60,000 nt of DNA from the NCBI RefSeq assembly GCF_001039355.2, contig NW_019773703.1, forward strand, positions 126,001 through 186,000. The letters run 5' to 3'. Below, piece by piece: positions 24,470-35,710 of the stretch. Every line of letters begins with the position of its first letter. Position 1 is the stretch's first letter. The position numbers and the translations under genes are program-made. A model generated the notes under the pieces. That model was not told where the DNA came from, searched no databases, and saw only the letters and a program-made list of their open reading frames with translations. The stretch is from Lingula anatina. Its lineage: Eukaryota; Brachiopoda; Lingulata; Lingulida; Lingulidae.

Positions 24470-26395
24470 TTATGCATAAGAATCCGCATTGGCTACAAGT
24501 CCAGAGCGTTCATTGGGATTCCTGCGAACTTGAGTATTGCACATCGGACAAGAATTTCTTTGCTCCAGCCACTGAAGAAGACACCTGAAAAATAAAAAAG
24601 AATATATAAAAATTCATTAGCAATCATATCTGCTAATTATCTTGGTTATGCTAAGAATGTAGGTATGTATAACAGTGAATTATATTTGTTTTACATCTGT
24701 CATGTTTTATTTAATCAATTTTTACCTTTTAAAATTTTCATCACATTCAGTTTATGCAGAACTCCTTACAGACCAAATGTTAAGTATTTATAAACAGTGG
24801 TTTGCATTTTACAAAAAAATTCTTTCAGTATTATGTTTAGTTTATTTTCTTGGTGCCAAGCAATGTCTGCACTTACTTGAGATGAAATGCATGCCTACAT
24901 AGGCACAGTGCTATCTTTTCTTTCAGTTTGAATTCATCAAGGCAAACTGGGCACACCTTAATAGAAACAGATTTCTCACAATATTATACTATACTCTGGG
25001 GCAACAACATTGAGTCTACTTTCATTTTTAAGAGGGTAAAATCACAAAATGACATCAATGTGGTAACCACTGTTTACTTACTAGTATATATCACGCATCA
25101 GAAATATCTTTTTTTACAGAAAACCAACTGTAATATTAATCCAATCCTGTTCTTGAAAAAATACATTAAATACCTGTATTTTGAAACATTAATGTTAAGA
25201 GTACCATTAAGCGGTAAAGGGGATCAACATTTTTTCAACCCAAAGAAAGTCTTGTGATTGCTAACCATTAGATGCCTTAAATATTTTAAGTGAGTCTTAA
25301 ACATTTCAAGTAAATAAATTGCAAAAAAAAAAAAAAAAAAAAAAAAAATTGAAATTAAAATACCTAGGTTTGTAAAGCAGGAGAAAAAATTGAAAAGAAA
25401 ATCTGGAAAATGCACCTGAATATCTTGTGAGATCAAGCTCTAGGAAACATGCCTTAGCTATGTTCCGACCTCCTAGAACCTCTGGCAGAAATTCCCTTAG
25501 TTTGCAAAGTGTTAGGCTCCATTCAGAATAGAGAGACCATCAGGAATCAGAGGTATCACTTTTGAACTGTGGTCGGCCATATTTAGTTGGCGGATTAGTA
25601 AGTACTCGGATCACCTATTCTGAATGGGGCCTAACACTTTGCAAACTAAGGTTTTTCAACTTACATCATTGGGGAAACTTCTCTTTTTCTTTTCCTTGAA
25701 AACAACCTGTAAAAGAAACAGTCATTCAAGGATTTAGAGATGCAGGCTAATCTACAGAGTTCATACAACTGTACCACCAGCCAAAATACTTGAAAGAAGT
25801 TCAATGTTAATTAAACAACCAAGTCATTATAGCAGTCACTAAGACGAATAAGAAGGATTTAGAAGAAACACATATGTATAAAATTTATGAAATAACTGTC
25901 TAATATGTATAAAGCAAACCATTTTAGCCATACAGAAGCATGCAACTTCAGGCAAAGGTGTATTTTATTTTCAAATAGTAGAAGTAACTAGTCTTTAGAA
26001 CCATAACACATGGTCATTGACTCTTGAACATTACACAGACGAAAAAAAATTTTAATCAACTTAAGTACATACATGTTATAAACAGTCAACCACTGTTTTG
26101 AAATAATATCTATCACGATCTTCAGTATAAATTAAGTGATTTTCACCAAGTCCCTAGATTTCAGGCTATCAGATTAATTGCGTTGCTGCTTTATGATTAC
26201 CACAAAGTCACTTACCATTTTATATCCAAACTCTCTAACTGCATCTCTTCTGAGCCTTAAAATATTAATTATATATTATTAATATTACATGATTTAGGTA
26301 TATCTGCAGAAAATATACAGTTTCATTTAAGAACTCTAGATTTGTAATTTATTAGCGTAATTTATGGCTTGTTCAAGTATATGTCATATTTAATA

Positions 26396-26438
<43 letters not shown>

Positions 26439-26938
26439 ATAGCAAAAGTTACAAGGCAAAACTCATGAAATGATACACCTGAATGACTGCAATGCATTTA
26501 TTCATCTATGAAACACTAATTTTATGAATGGAATAAGTACACATATGACAAGATCACCGGTTTTACTACAGCAATGACAGATCCATGTGGCACAGTAGGG
26601 CATGCTATTATATTATTGTTCCTCATTGGCTTCAGATTTACCCCTATCTCCCTCAATCCCACTCTCTTCCCAAAAAATTAATAAACAAGCCAACAAAACA
26701 GATCCAAACTATTTTTCCATCACTGTGCCCTACCATCCCAGTAAAATTGTCCTTGCCCAATATTTCTATTTTTGCATCTCTGCCATTCTCCCCATTTTCA
26801 CCCTGCCTGCACCACCCTTAATAACTAGTATTCTTCAACTTACTTCCACAAGTAGCAGCAAAATAAAAGACACACAATTAAAACAACACCTCCAACAGCT
26901 ATGAGTGGTAGACCATATTTCACTGGGATATTATCCAT
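24470..26938 (-). CDS. RNF24/RNF122-like membrane RING-H2 ubiquitin ligase
   Basis: Five coding exons on the minus strand, in order: 26938-26844, 26255-26216, 25706-25665, 24956-24877, 24584-24470. Splice sites are GT..AG and phases are consistent, giving 123 aa. Start: the ATG at 26938 has an in-frame TAA a few codons upstream. Residues 11-30 form one hydrophobic membrane segment ending VCLLFCCYLW, followed by a basic juxtamembrane stretch and GYKMVVFKEKKK, like the GYKEVVL segment of RNF122. The RING-H2 runs from about residue 61 to 101: CPVC, then CRHAFH, LKCLLQWLEQRNSCPMCN. Spacing and the WLE motif match RNF24/RNF122, which are ER/Golgi single-pass E3 ligases. At 123 aa it is shorter than the vertebrate proteins (about 150 aa), mainly at the N terminus. 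The coding exon may begin at the acceptor after 26985, so 5' UTR exons probably lie further upstream toward FBXW9. Confidence 0.88.
25323..25348. repeat. Poly-A tract (26 A)
   Basis: Homopolymer in an intron of the RNF24/122-like gene. No flanking target duplication showing a retrotransposed insertion was identified. Confidence 0.85.
25496..25650. mobile_element. MITE, 155 bp with 36-bp terminal inverted repeats
   Basis: Left arm 25496-25531 starts CTTAGTTTGCAAAGTGTTAG. Right arm 25615-25650 is its reverse complement at 35 of 36 positions. The interior is unrelated and non-coding. It lies in an RNF24/122-like intron. Near-perfect arms suggest a fairly recent insertion; a target duplication is not obvious. 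Confidence 0.75.
26395..26441. repeat. (AAAT)n microsatellite
   Basis: About 47 bases of uninterrupted AAAT units in an intron of the RNF24/122-like gene. Confidence 0.95.
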
Positions 26939-26985
26939 TCCATTGGAAAGGCTTTATCGATTGTCAATGCTACTACATGTAGTAC

Positions 26986-27968
26986 CTGAAAATCCAAAGT
27001 GAATTCATTAAAAAATATTTCACGCATAGAATAAGGAAAAAATGAGCATCTTTCAGATATATCAACTGTGACCCAAGAGCAGAGAGAATCTAAGTAAAAC
27101 TTAGCTAAAAAGTGCAAAACCAGATTTATACAATGTAGCATTTTACTGTAAGTACAGTAAGAGTAAATACAGACACTCTGAGGTTAATTGCATTCCCCTT
27201 TTAAACTTCAATTTCATATCAAGCAGAAGTCTAGGGATAAATACATTCTTGTTGACCTTTACATATGCCATATATTCCTACTGTTTCAGCGCATATACTC
27301 CGTACTTTGACCAAGGAGTTATAACAGTTATATCTGTTATAACTCCTTGCTTTGACACAACATAACAATACATATGTACAGCGTAAATTTATAGGTAAAC
27401 AATTGGACTTCTGACCTACATACATTAGAAGAACGTTGCACAATGACTGCATAACATAAAACAAACAGTAAAAGCACACTATCCAAATTTTCAGCATGGC
27501 TAATTGAAAGCTGCCATATCTGAAATCAAAGAAAAGATTTAAAGGCATTTTTAGAGACATGATATAACACGTACCTAGCTGCACATTGCTCTGTTTATAT
27601 TTGGAGTCGCAGTCATATGAAACAAAGATTGTTGCTTTAGTAATCATTTTGAAATTAAGGTCCCTATCAACAAAAATCGAATATTTCTTCAGCATATAAT
27701 GATTTAAGGAGAAATATATTCTTAATATAACTATTGACCTCTAGATTATATGTTAAAATATATTAAAAAGTGTGTTCCGCATACTGATCCAAAATGCTAC
27801 GTGACCTACATTAAACAATATGGCTTCCTTGTTGGAGTTGTAATTTCGCAACACCTTTATTGCTAATAATATTACACAAGATGCGAGACGACGTTGTTTT
27901 GAACACAACAGCAAGTTTGATATTTAAACGTTCATTTTTAAACAACCTTAACCCCGCCACCTCAAGAG
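26986..27968. promoter_or_regulatory. Head-to-head intergenic region between the RNF24/122-like gene and FBXW9
   Basis: About 1 kb separating two divergently transcribed coding starts. It probably contains both promoters and non-coding 5' exons of the minus-strand gene. It includes a perfect hairpin at 27312-27349. A 154-codon minus-strand frame (27231-27695) is unrecognised and overlaps the hairpin. No TATA box or other core promoter was convincingly identified. Confidence 0.4.
27305..27356. repeat. Perfect 16-bp-stem hairpin flanked by 7-bp direct repeats
   Basis: Arms CAAGGAGTTATAACAG (27312-27327) and CTGTTATAACTCCTTG (27334-27349) are exact reverse complements around a 6-base loop. CTTTGAC directly abuts both sides (27305-27311 and 27350-27356). 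The arrangement looks like a miniature foldback insertion with a target duplication. Confidence 0.7.
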
Positions 27969-30900
27969 ATGACGGGCGAATCGGGCGTGGACGAAGACCA
28001 ATCTGCATTTCTGCTCCTTCCTGAGGATGTCTTGTTGATGGTCCTGTCCTACTGTGACAAAAGTTCACTTGGAAGACTCAGTTGTGTCTGTAAGAAGATA
28101 TGGGGTTTGGTGTCAGAAGACTCTGTCTGGAGAAAGTATAGTCTCAAAGTGACTTTGATAGAAGATCCTAACCCAAGGAGGAGGGGAGGACATGGGTAGG
28201 CCTTACAGTACAGTACTTGCGTGAAGTTTAACTTTAAAATAAAATATTGAATCGGTTTCCTTGTCAGTGTCACTGTATCAGTCTATAATGGAGTTTTACT
28301 CTATTGTCCCTCCAATATCAGGTTATTGGAAATAAATGATTCATGAAAGCGTCACTGCATTGAAAGGAAGAAACATGCCTTCAAAGTCCATTCTCTTCCG
28401 TCACCTCACTGAAAAGCTGAGGGAATCAAAAGTATTTCCTCAGAAATTTGTTAAGTAACAGTACCATAACAATTTGAGACAAAAACTTTGCTTGAAATGT
28501 GCAAATACAAGTAAAAGGTTTTACTGAAGTTGACAAGACTAGGGGGACACAAAAAATCAAGTTATTTTGTAGTACTTTCATTTACAGTTTTATTCCTTGG
28601 GGGAGACATGCCCTTGTTTTTCTTGGAAATATCCAGCCTCTCCATCCGGTGTGGTTCATTATATATCTGTATACTTAATTGTGGCCATTGTAGTCATTTT
28701 TGCAAATTAACAATTTAATTTGAGACAATAAACAAGATCAAAGAGTTGCGCTTGCAATTTTGGATATAAATTAGTAAGATCTTGCGTGTTTCTTGTGACA
28801 TCTCTCTGTGTATTTATGAGATGTAGGTTCTAATATTCATTATTCTTCATTTTCTTATTTCAGGAGAAATTGTACAAAGCCAAATTTAAAAGAACAGTGC
28901 AGATTATCACACAGTTGGAAGAAGGGAATTTTTCAAGAAAATACTGTACTTAAATATAAAATAAGGTAACTAGTAGATAAGAAAATGTTTAATATTATTA
29001 TATTATATGTAAAAGAACAGTGTTTTAGAGCCCCCTTCTTTTGCCAAGTAAAGCAATACTATGTTCAAATGTCATGGATAGTCCAGTTTATTTGTAAGTA
29101 TTAAAAAAACATCTAGAATATCATGGTTTTTTATTTTCCATTCAGGCAGTTACCTTGGATGCACAGAGATAACACACACATATGGATAACCCAGAGAAAT
29201 ATGATAAGATGCTTCAGCCAAAGAAGAAATGGTGTGCTGCATGAGAACAAGGATAAAATTCTAACTGGACATACAGATGATGTGTGCAGATTTGTCAGCA
29301 GGGATAATAGAGTGGTCAGTGGGGGAACGTAAGTTAACCATTGTGTGCAAATTGAGATGCTAATATATGACATTCTTTTATCCATTGGTGGGGGTGAGCA
29401 TGCAAGACTGAAGAGACTGAAGGAAAAAACAAATAATACTGCTTCATTACATATACTTTGCCAAAAAATAAAAGTAAACTAGTGCAAGTCTTATCACTAG
29501 TGCACTGGTGATCTACATGCAATACAGTGATACTCTGGTTTTAGTATTTTATTTTTATATGTTACATAGTATATGTAATATATAAAAATAAAATACTTAG
29601 CATGGAATTTGTCTTTATCCTGGGTTGTGTTTAGTCAGCAACTTTTTCCTCACGATTTTTCCCACAATAGGTTTTAAAGATGTATAACCTATGTAGTATT
29701 GATGCAGTGTCCTGTTAATGTAATCTAAAGTTTGATCATTATAATTATTTAGAACCTATAATTTTGTATTTCTAGTGATGGCCGTATATGTGTGTGGAGC
29801 ACAAACACTGGGGTTGGCTTGTACTGTATATCAGGGGCACATGATGATGAAGTCAGTGCCATTGACACCCGAGGTGATATGATAGTATCAGGATCAAGAG
29901 ACTCCAGATTGAAGGTAATTTTTTTATCAAGATCTAGGAAGATGGAAGGAAAATTATGCAAGAAAAAAAAGGCAAAAAACTCTTCCCAAATTGAATGTTA
30001 AAGCTATCAAATCATTCAAGATCTTACAATTTCCCCTCATTGGTTGCCCATCAAGGTTGCCCACCTCTGTTCACTCAAATGTTTATCACTTTTTCTTTGT
30101 ATGGCTATATACTGGTAGGCATATAAGCTCTATCCACCAGTATATGACCCAGTTTGTTGCTTAATGTAGAAAGAAAATTTTCTTGACTCATGTAAATTTA
30201 AATTTCGAGTTTTTTAACACCTCATTGTACACTCAAATCCTATTTTAGATTTGGTCCATGTCTGTTGAAAAAGGGGACATGTTGAGATGTAACATTACAG
30301 CTCAGGAGAGGGTGTGGTCCGTGGCAATAAGTCCTGATCACAGGTACAGAATACAGGTTCAGATATATTATGCTTAAGAATGCAGGATCCAGAATATCAA
30401 GAGTTCTTTATTTTTATAAGTATTTATTTGTTTTTAATTGTAAGATTAAGAAGAGGTAATGCTACTTATATTCAGATATCATAAATTAGTTATTTTCAGA
30501 TTTCAATTTAAACTGTCCTTCAGAGATATTGTCATCATTGCAATGATAGTTATCATTTAAATGTATCTTGTTGCTTGTACTTTAGCTTAATGTCATGTGT
30601 GTTCTTTGTTGTTCTTTCTAGGACATTTGTCAGTGGCACAGCTGGTTGTGGGCATGTATCTCCTTTGAGACTGTGGGACATGAACACGTGAGTTGGAGAA
30701 AGCTTTGCATCTGCATAATAAACAAATAGTACAAAATACATATGTGAAAGTATTAAAACTAAAACAATAAAGGTTTAAGAATATATTTGCAATCAAAGTA
30801 GAATGGCTCTATTTCGGTGTAACTACAAATAAGTATGGCTCTATTTCAGCGTAAATACCACTTGTAAAGTTTTTATCACGTCTCAAGCTGTACACTACAT

Positions 30901-31865
30901 GTGTTGATTCATTGGTTTGTCACTGGTTCTTGTCATCTGCCCTTTCAGTGGACACCTGTCCTGTCTGATGCACACTAATCACCGTAAAGGAGCAGGTGCT
31001 AAAGACGTCCAGTTTGAGTCCCCTAATGAGCTGCTATCCTGTGGGTATGACACATACATACGTTTATGGGACACCAGGACAGAGAGTTGGTATGTCAGTT
31101 GTTTACTGGTGTATATTACAGAAACAGTATGTTGGATTGATGTTAATAATCTTTTCTGTTTATAGGATACACTGTGTATGTTTTCAAAGACATGGTACAT
31201 CCCATTTTAGTAATGAAATAACTTTCTCCTGCCCAGAAGAGGGATTTTTTTCTCATTTATTTAAAACTCTTAAGATTAATGAGGATCCCTGGAAGATCTG
31301 ATAATAACTGTATTTTTTAGCCAAAAAATGTGTATACAATCCCTCTAGGCAACAAAATATGGTATAAACTGAACAGGCATGAATTCTTATTTCTTTATCT
31401 GTATTACTTTCCAGTGTGGCAGAGTGGGAAGAGCCCTATGATTCAGCTATCTATTGTATTAGAAGTGATGGGTATAATTCCATCTTGGCTGGGACTGCAC
31501 GGTACGGAATGGTTAGACTGTGGGACAAACGGATGACCAGACCAGTTCAGGTGAGCACCATATGATTTGCAGAACCAATATCGGTGTCTGGCAACAAGGA
31601 GAAACATTTTAATTTGGATGTAAGTGATTTAATGTTTTTTTTATAAACAGTCTGATTGCTCTACATTGTTTATTATCTGAACTGGTATAAGGTAACCTAT
31701 TTAATATATCTGTAATTTCTAATACATAATTCTTTTTTCTTTTGTTTCCAGATGTATTACACTTCAAGAGACAGCAGCCCAGTGTTTTCTTTGTTATTTG
31801 ACTCTAAATTCATGTATGTAGCTCTTGACAAGAGTATTAAGATGCTGAACTTCAGTCTGCTGTGA
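27969..31865 (+). CDS. FBXW9: FBXW9, F-box and WD-repeat protein 9
   Basis: Nine exons: 27969-28195, 28864-28965, 29146-29328, 29776-29914, 30249-30343, 30622-30687, 30949-31089, 31415-31550, 31752-31865 (TGA). All are GT..AG and in phase, giving 400 aa (human FBXW9 is somewhat longer at its N terminus). F-box proteins recruit substrates to SCF (SKP1-CUL1) ubiquitin ligases. Seen: an F-box at about residues 15-55 (LLLPEDVLLMVLSYCDKSSL...VCKKIW), then a linker with KEQCRLSHSWKKG and LPWMHRD, both characteristic of FBXW9. WD blades follow from about residue 150: GHTDDVCRF...DGRICVWS, AHDDEVSAI...SRLKIWSM, ERVWSVAISPD...PLRLWDM, DVQFESPNE...YIRLWDT, DSAIYCIRSDG...MVRLWDK, and a final SPVFSLLFD...KMLNF strand. 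The start ATG precedes the F-box by about 15 residues. It faces away from the RNF24/122-like gene with about 1 kb between. Confidence 0.93.
29541..29599. repeat. AT-rich 59-bp hairpin in FBXW9 intron 3
   Basis: The left arm TAGTATTTTATTTTTATAT.. pairs almost perfectly with the right arm ..ATATAAAAATAAAATACT. Stems are about 28 bp around a tiny loop. It could be a decayed foldback element or simple-sequence palindrome; no evidence of expression. Confidence 0.6.
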
Positions 31866-33037
31866 GTGATATTAGTGGATGCAAATTTAATTCATTTAAT
31901 GTACAGAGTATAATTTAAAATGGTAATATCCATATTATTGGAAGACTTAGGATATCAGTGATTCATTTTAAAAACTTTCTGCACTACCGAAGGTGGTTTA
32001 TATGTTATTTTGTGCTCTCGCAAAGTTGAATTTTTACATCTGACTTTCAGATTCGTAAATATCATTTTAGAAATGAGAAAGTAAACGTGGTGTTGTCCTA
32101 TGTATTTTAGCTTTTGAATCGGGTATTAGATAAAGTATTCTCAGAGATGTCATGTTCTGACTGTGATAATAAAATGATATTATGTGACCCTGGTTATTAT
32201 TACTGTTATTTGAGGATGTCTTTGGATCATCAACCTTGACTGTAAAATGGATGATGTAAATAAACTGTTTTCTTTTGTCATTCCTGATGTTAATATATTT
32301 TAAAATCACCCTTCATGTTATAAATACAAATGATGTACATATATGAATATAGGTAAGAAAAATTTGGAAATAGCAAACCAACACTGTGATATACAGGATT
32401 CTCAAGAAAAATAAATTCACAAAATGAAATGGCACATATCAGTTAACTGATGTTCAGTACATGTATGTATTTCTAAAGTGGGAAAGGCCATGCACTAATA
32501 CAACCCTTTTAATGCTTGTACTGTAGTACAATAATGACCAAAATTATAACTGGTGAAACATTTCTGAAATATGATCATGATCCACTGAAAAAAATGTATG
32601 TTGATTTGGCTGTTATCTGACAAACAATGATGGCAAAACCAGTACATTAATAATATGTGCAAGGCAATTATTTGCTGTGACAGTGTCAAGTGACGGAAAG
32701 TTCTTCCACGGACACGTGTGACTTCTCCCTTATAAACTCATAACTGGTAATGTACTTTTTAATATTTATCAAAGTTATGCAGCTGAAGGATGCGACATGT
32801 CAGTCCAAAAGCTATTTATAATTTCTCATTGATCCGAAAAATAATAAGTTCCTTTTGGACCAGCAAATACCTAAGTCAAAGAACTTTCGTACCACATGTA
32901 CATGGCGATGCGCCTCAACAATATCACGCTTGAGACATGTTAAGTACCAACTGCAATGCTGTCTGATGAAAGACTATTTACGAGCACTGTTTCTCATTTT
33001 GTACCCTGAGTGACAGCAGTGATGCAGGTGATCATGT
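31866..33037. other. FBXW9 3' flank and intergenic DNA
   Basis: Includes a candidate FBXW9 polyadenylation signal AATAAA at 32168-32173 and another at 32257-32262. Otherwise AT-rich with no recognised gene. The homeobox-region duplication starts at 33038. Confidence 0.5.
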
Positions 33038-33162
33038 TTAATTGGAAACAATTTTCCTCTTACATCGCAGCAGAGGCAGGTTTCAAAAAAAAAAAGAAAC
33101 TGTTAATGAAAAGTTGATTTCAACCCTAATGCCTAAATGTTGGTCGACTCAAAATCCGTAAT

Positions 33163-33330
33163 CAGGGGCGGATTTAGGCCGTCTTCTGGGTCTTTCGGAA
33201 GACGGTCAGATTTTTAAGTTTACATTGACGGGTATCTAAGGTTTTCTGTCGGAAGACGGTCAAAAATGGAGGATGGATTAACAAAGATAATTTGGAAGAC
33301 TGTCAGAAAATATCTCTGGATCCGCCCCTG
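33163..33330 (+). mobile_element. MITE, 168 bp, GTAAT target duplication, present in copy A and absent from copy B
   Basis: Inverted ends CAGGGGCGGAT and ATCCGCCCCTG, flanked by GTAAT at 33158-33162 and 33331-33335. Copy B has the uninterrupted site CCGTAATAGTC around 34616-34625 with a single GTAAT, so the element's borders and target duplication are read directly. The interior carries repeated GAAGACGGTCA motifs. The termini resemble hAT-type non-autonomous elements with 5-bp duplications. A diverged second family member lies at 11531-11647. Confidence 0.88.
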
Positions 33331-33689
33331 GTAATAGTCTAATAAAACAAACAATAGATATTCTGAGGTATTTAAAAAGGTGAAAATCTTTATATACCTG
33401 TAAAACAGGCGCATTATTTAATTTATTTGGACTACAACTGATTTATCTGGGGAAGCAGGCAAGTGAGTTTGAGTTAAAAGTAAAGACCAACTTATGATCT
33501 AAAATTCTTTTGTAAAACACAGGAAACCAGTATCCTCCACCCGCTCCTCACCCTCACCCGCTTGACAAGATCGGCTGCGAGAATACAAAATTCAGGGTAC
33601 TTTACTGGCCATCAAACGAGAGCTGTCTGTCAATGATTGTGGTCGGGTATTTTAGGGGATGAAGGAAGGTTGACAAAACGTTTCCTTTT

Positions 33690-33723
33690 TTTTTCTTTCT
33701 TTCTTTCTTTCTTTTTTTTTTTT
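33690..33723. repeat. T-rich (TTTC)n microsatellite
   Basis: Poly-T and TTTC units, with a counterpart of different length in copy B (about 34970-35012). Confidence 0.8.
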
Positions 33724-34248
33724 GTCCAAAGGCAGACGAAACACTCACCCCCCCCCCTCACACAAAACAAGCACAGATATTAATAAAAGTCAGAAAAATG
33801 TTTGCAATGTTAATGGCAAGCACTAAAGTGAGCGGTATCATGACAGAACGGAGACCTCTCAGTCTCAATTTTTGGCTGCGTAAAAAAGAAATAAGAAAAC
33901 ATGGTACTAATTATTAGGGTTATTTGCAGTACTTATTTGCGTCCAAGATAAATCCACTAGGATCCAATGCTTTGTGCCCCCTTCCCTGTATCCATAGAAG
34001 TTTATTATAAAATCTTGGGTGATGCGGCTGGTGATTTAATTAACATTGTCACAAAAGAAAAAAGTATCTTCCTTGCCCCCTCCCTATGAAAATGGACCTG
34101 CCCTTCGATGTTAAAACTGTTCACTTTCTAACTACCATATAGAAGGAAGTAATACACCCCAGATTAGTGGGTAATAACTGATGTAAGCAATCCCCAGCAA
34201 TCAAAACGTGTGTCGGATCCCTGTCACAAGACGCAACTTAACGCACGA

Positions 34249-34422
34249 ATGGAAGTGTTAGACAACCTCAGTTTATGTGAACAGTTTAGTGACCATAGTA
34301 GTCCACCTTTCTCAGTGGGTAAGCTCCTCGAGGTAGACGTCGATAGCATAAGTCCAAGTACGTTTGATATGAGTGGGTCTTCCTGTGGTTCTGGTGAACA
34401 ACCTGACGGGCTGGACGATCCC
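34249..34422 (+). pseudogene. Truncated duplicate of homeobox-gene exon 1
   Basis: ATG at 34249 followed by 58 codons identical in translation to the first 58 residues of the gene at 35537 (MEVLDNLSLCEQFSDH...GLDDP). It then ends at the N at 34423. The sequence after the N (34424-34492) does not continue the exon. It is most simply an assembly copy of the other haplotype and not a functional gene. Confidence 0.8.
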
Positions 34423-34492
34423 NTTTTTTGGAGAACGGACGAAAATCGGTGCGCGCGCAGGATGTCATCCATAAAATTAAAAAAGTGTGGCC

Positions 34493-35710
34493 TTAATTGG
34501 AAACAATTTTCCTCTTACATCGCAGCAGAGGCAGGTTTCAAAAAAAAAAAAAAGAAACTGTTAATGAAAAGTTGATTTCAACCCTAATGCCTAAATGTTG
34601 GTCGACTCAAAATCCGTAATAGTCTAATAAAACAAACAATAGATATTCTGAGGTATTTAAAAAGGTGAAAATCTTTATATACCTGTAAAACAGGCGCATT
34701 ATTTAATTTATTTGGACTACAACTGATTTATCTGGGGAAGCAGGCAAGTGAGTTTGAGTTAAAAGTAAAGACCAACTTATGATCTAAAATTCTTTTGTAA
34801 AACACAGGAAACCAGTATCCTCCACCCGCTCCTCACCCTCACCCGCTTGACAAGATCGGCTGCGAGAATACAAAATTCAGGGTACTTTACTGGCCATCAA
34901 ACGAGAGCTGTCTGTCAATGATTGTGGTCGGGTATTTTAGGGGATGAAGGAAGGTTGAAAAAACGTTTCCTTTTTTTTTTTTTCTTTCTTTCTTTTTTTT
35001 TTTATTTTTTTGTCCAAAGGCAGACGAAACACTCACCCCCCCCCCTCACACAAAACAAGCACAGATATTAATAAAAGTCAGAAAAATGTTTGCAATGCTA
35101 ATGGCAAGCACTAAAGTGAGCGGTATCATGACAGAACGGAGACCTCTCAGTCTCAATTTTTGGCTGCGTAAAAAAGAAATAAGAAAACATGGTACTAATT
35201 ATTAGGGTTATTTGCAGTACTTATTTGCGTCCAAGATAAATCCACTAGGATCCAATGCTTTGTGCCCCCTTCCCTGTATCCATAGAAGTTTATTATAAAA
35301 TCTTGGGTGATGCGGCTGGTGATTTAATTAACATTGTCACAAAAGAAAAAAGTATCTTCCTTGCCCCCTCCCTATGAAAATGGACCTGCCCTTCGATGTT
35401 AAAACTGTTCACTTTCTAACTACCATATAGAAGGAAGTAATACACCCCAGATTAGTGGGTAATAACTGATGTAAGCAATCCCCAGCAATCAAAACGTGTA
35501 TCGGATCCCTGTCACAAGACGCAACTTAACGCACGAATGGAAGTGTTAGACAACCTCAGTTTATGTGAACAGTTTAGTGACCATAGTAGTCCACCTTTCT
35601 CAGTGGGTAAGCTCCTCGAGGTAGACGTCGATAGCATAAGTCCAAGTACGTTTGATATGAGTGGGTCTTCCTGTGGTTCTGGTGAACAACCTGACGGGCT
35701 GGACGATCCC
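34493..35710. repeat. Direct duplication of the homeobox-gene 5' region, copy B (continuous with the intact gene)
   Basis: Same sequence as 33038-34422 without the 168-bp element, running straight into the complete exon 1. It contains the presumed promoter and 5' UTR of the homeobox gene. Confidence 0.93.

Larger units (their letters stand above)
33038..34422. repeat. Direct duplication of the homeobox-gene 5' region, copy A (ends at a single N)
   Basis: Starts TTAATTGGAAACAATTTTCC and ends with the coding sequence for GLDDP, immediately before the single N at 34423. Apart from the 168-bp element at 33163-33330 and its 5-bp duplication, it is nearly identical and equal in length to copy B, with small poly-T and point differences. 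Confidence 0.93.

Noticed and set aside
24928-25257. Plus-strand 109-codon frame overlapping an RNF24/122-like exon
   Set aside because: It begins antisense to the minus-strand RING exon and has no domain of its own.
25323-25348. Poly-A as the tail of a LINE or SINE insertion
   Set aside because: No upstream element body or flanking target duplication could be identified.
27231-27695. 154-codon minus-strand open frame between the RNF24/122-like gene and FBXW9
   Set aside because: Cys/Tyr/Leu-rich with no known motif, runs through a perfect hairpin insertion, and lies in the likely promoter or 5' UTR region. Probably chance, though transcript data could overturn this.
34210-34575. Second homeobox gene starting in copy A
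   Set aside because: The frame crosses the N at 34423 into unrelated sequence and lacks a homeodomain. It is a truncated duplicate of exon 1.
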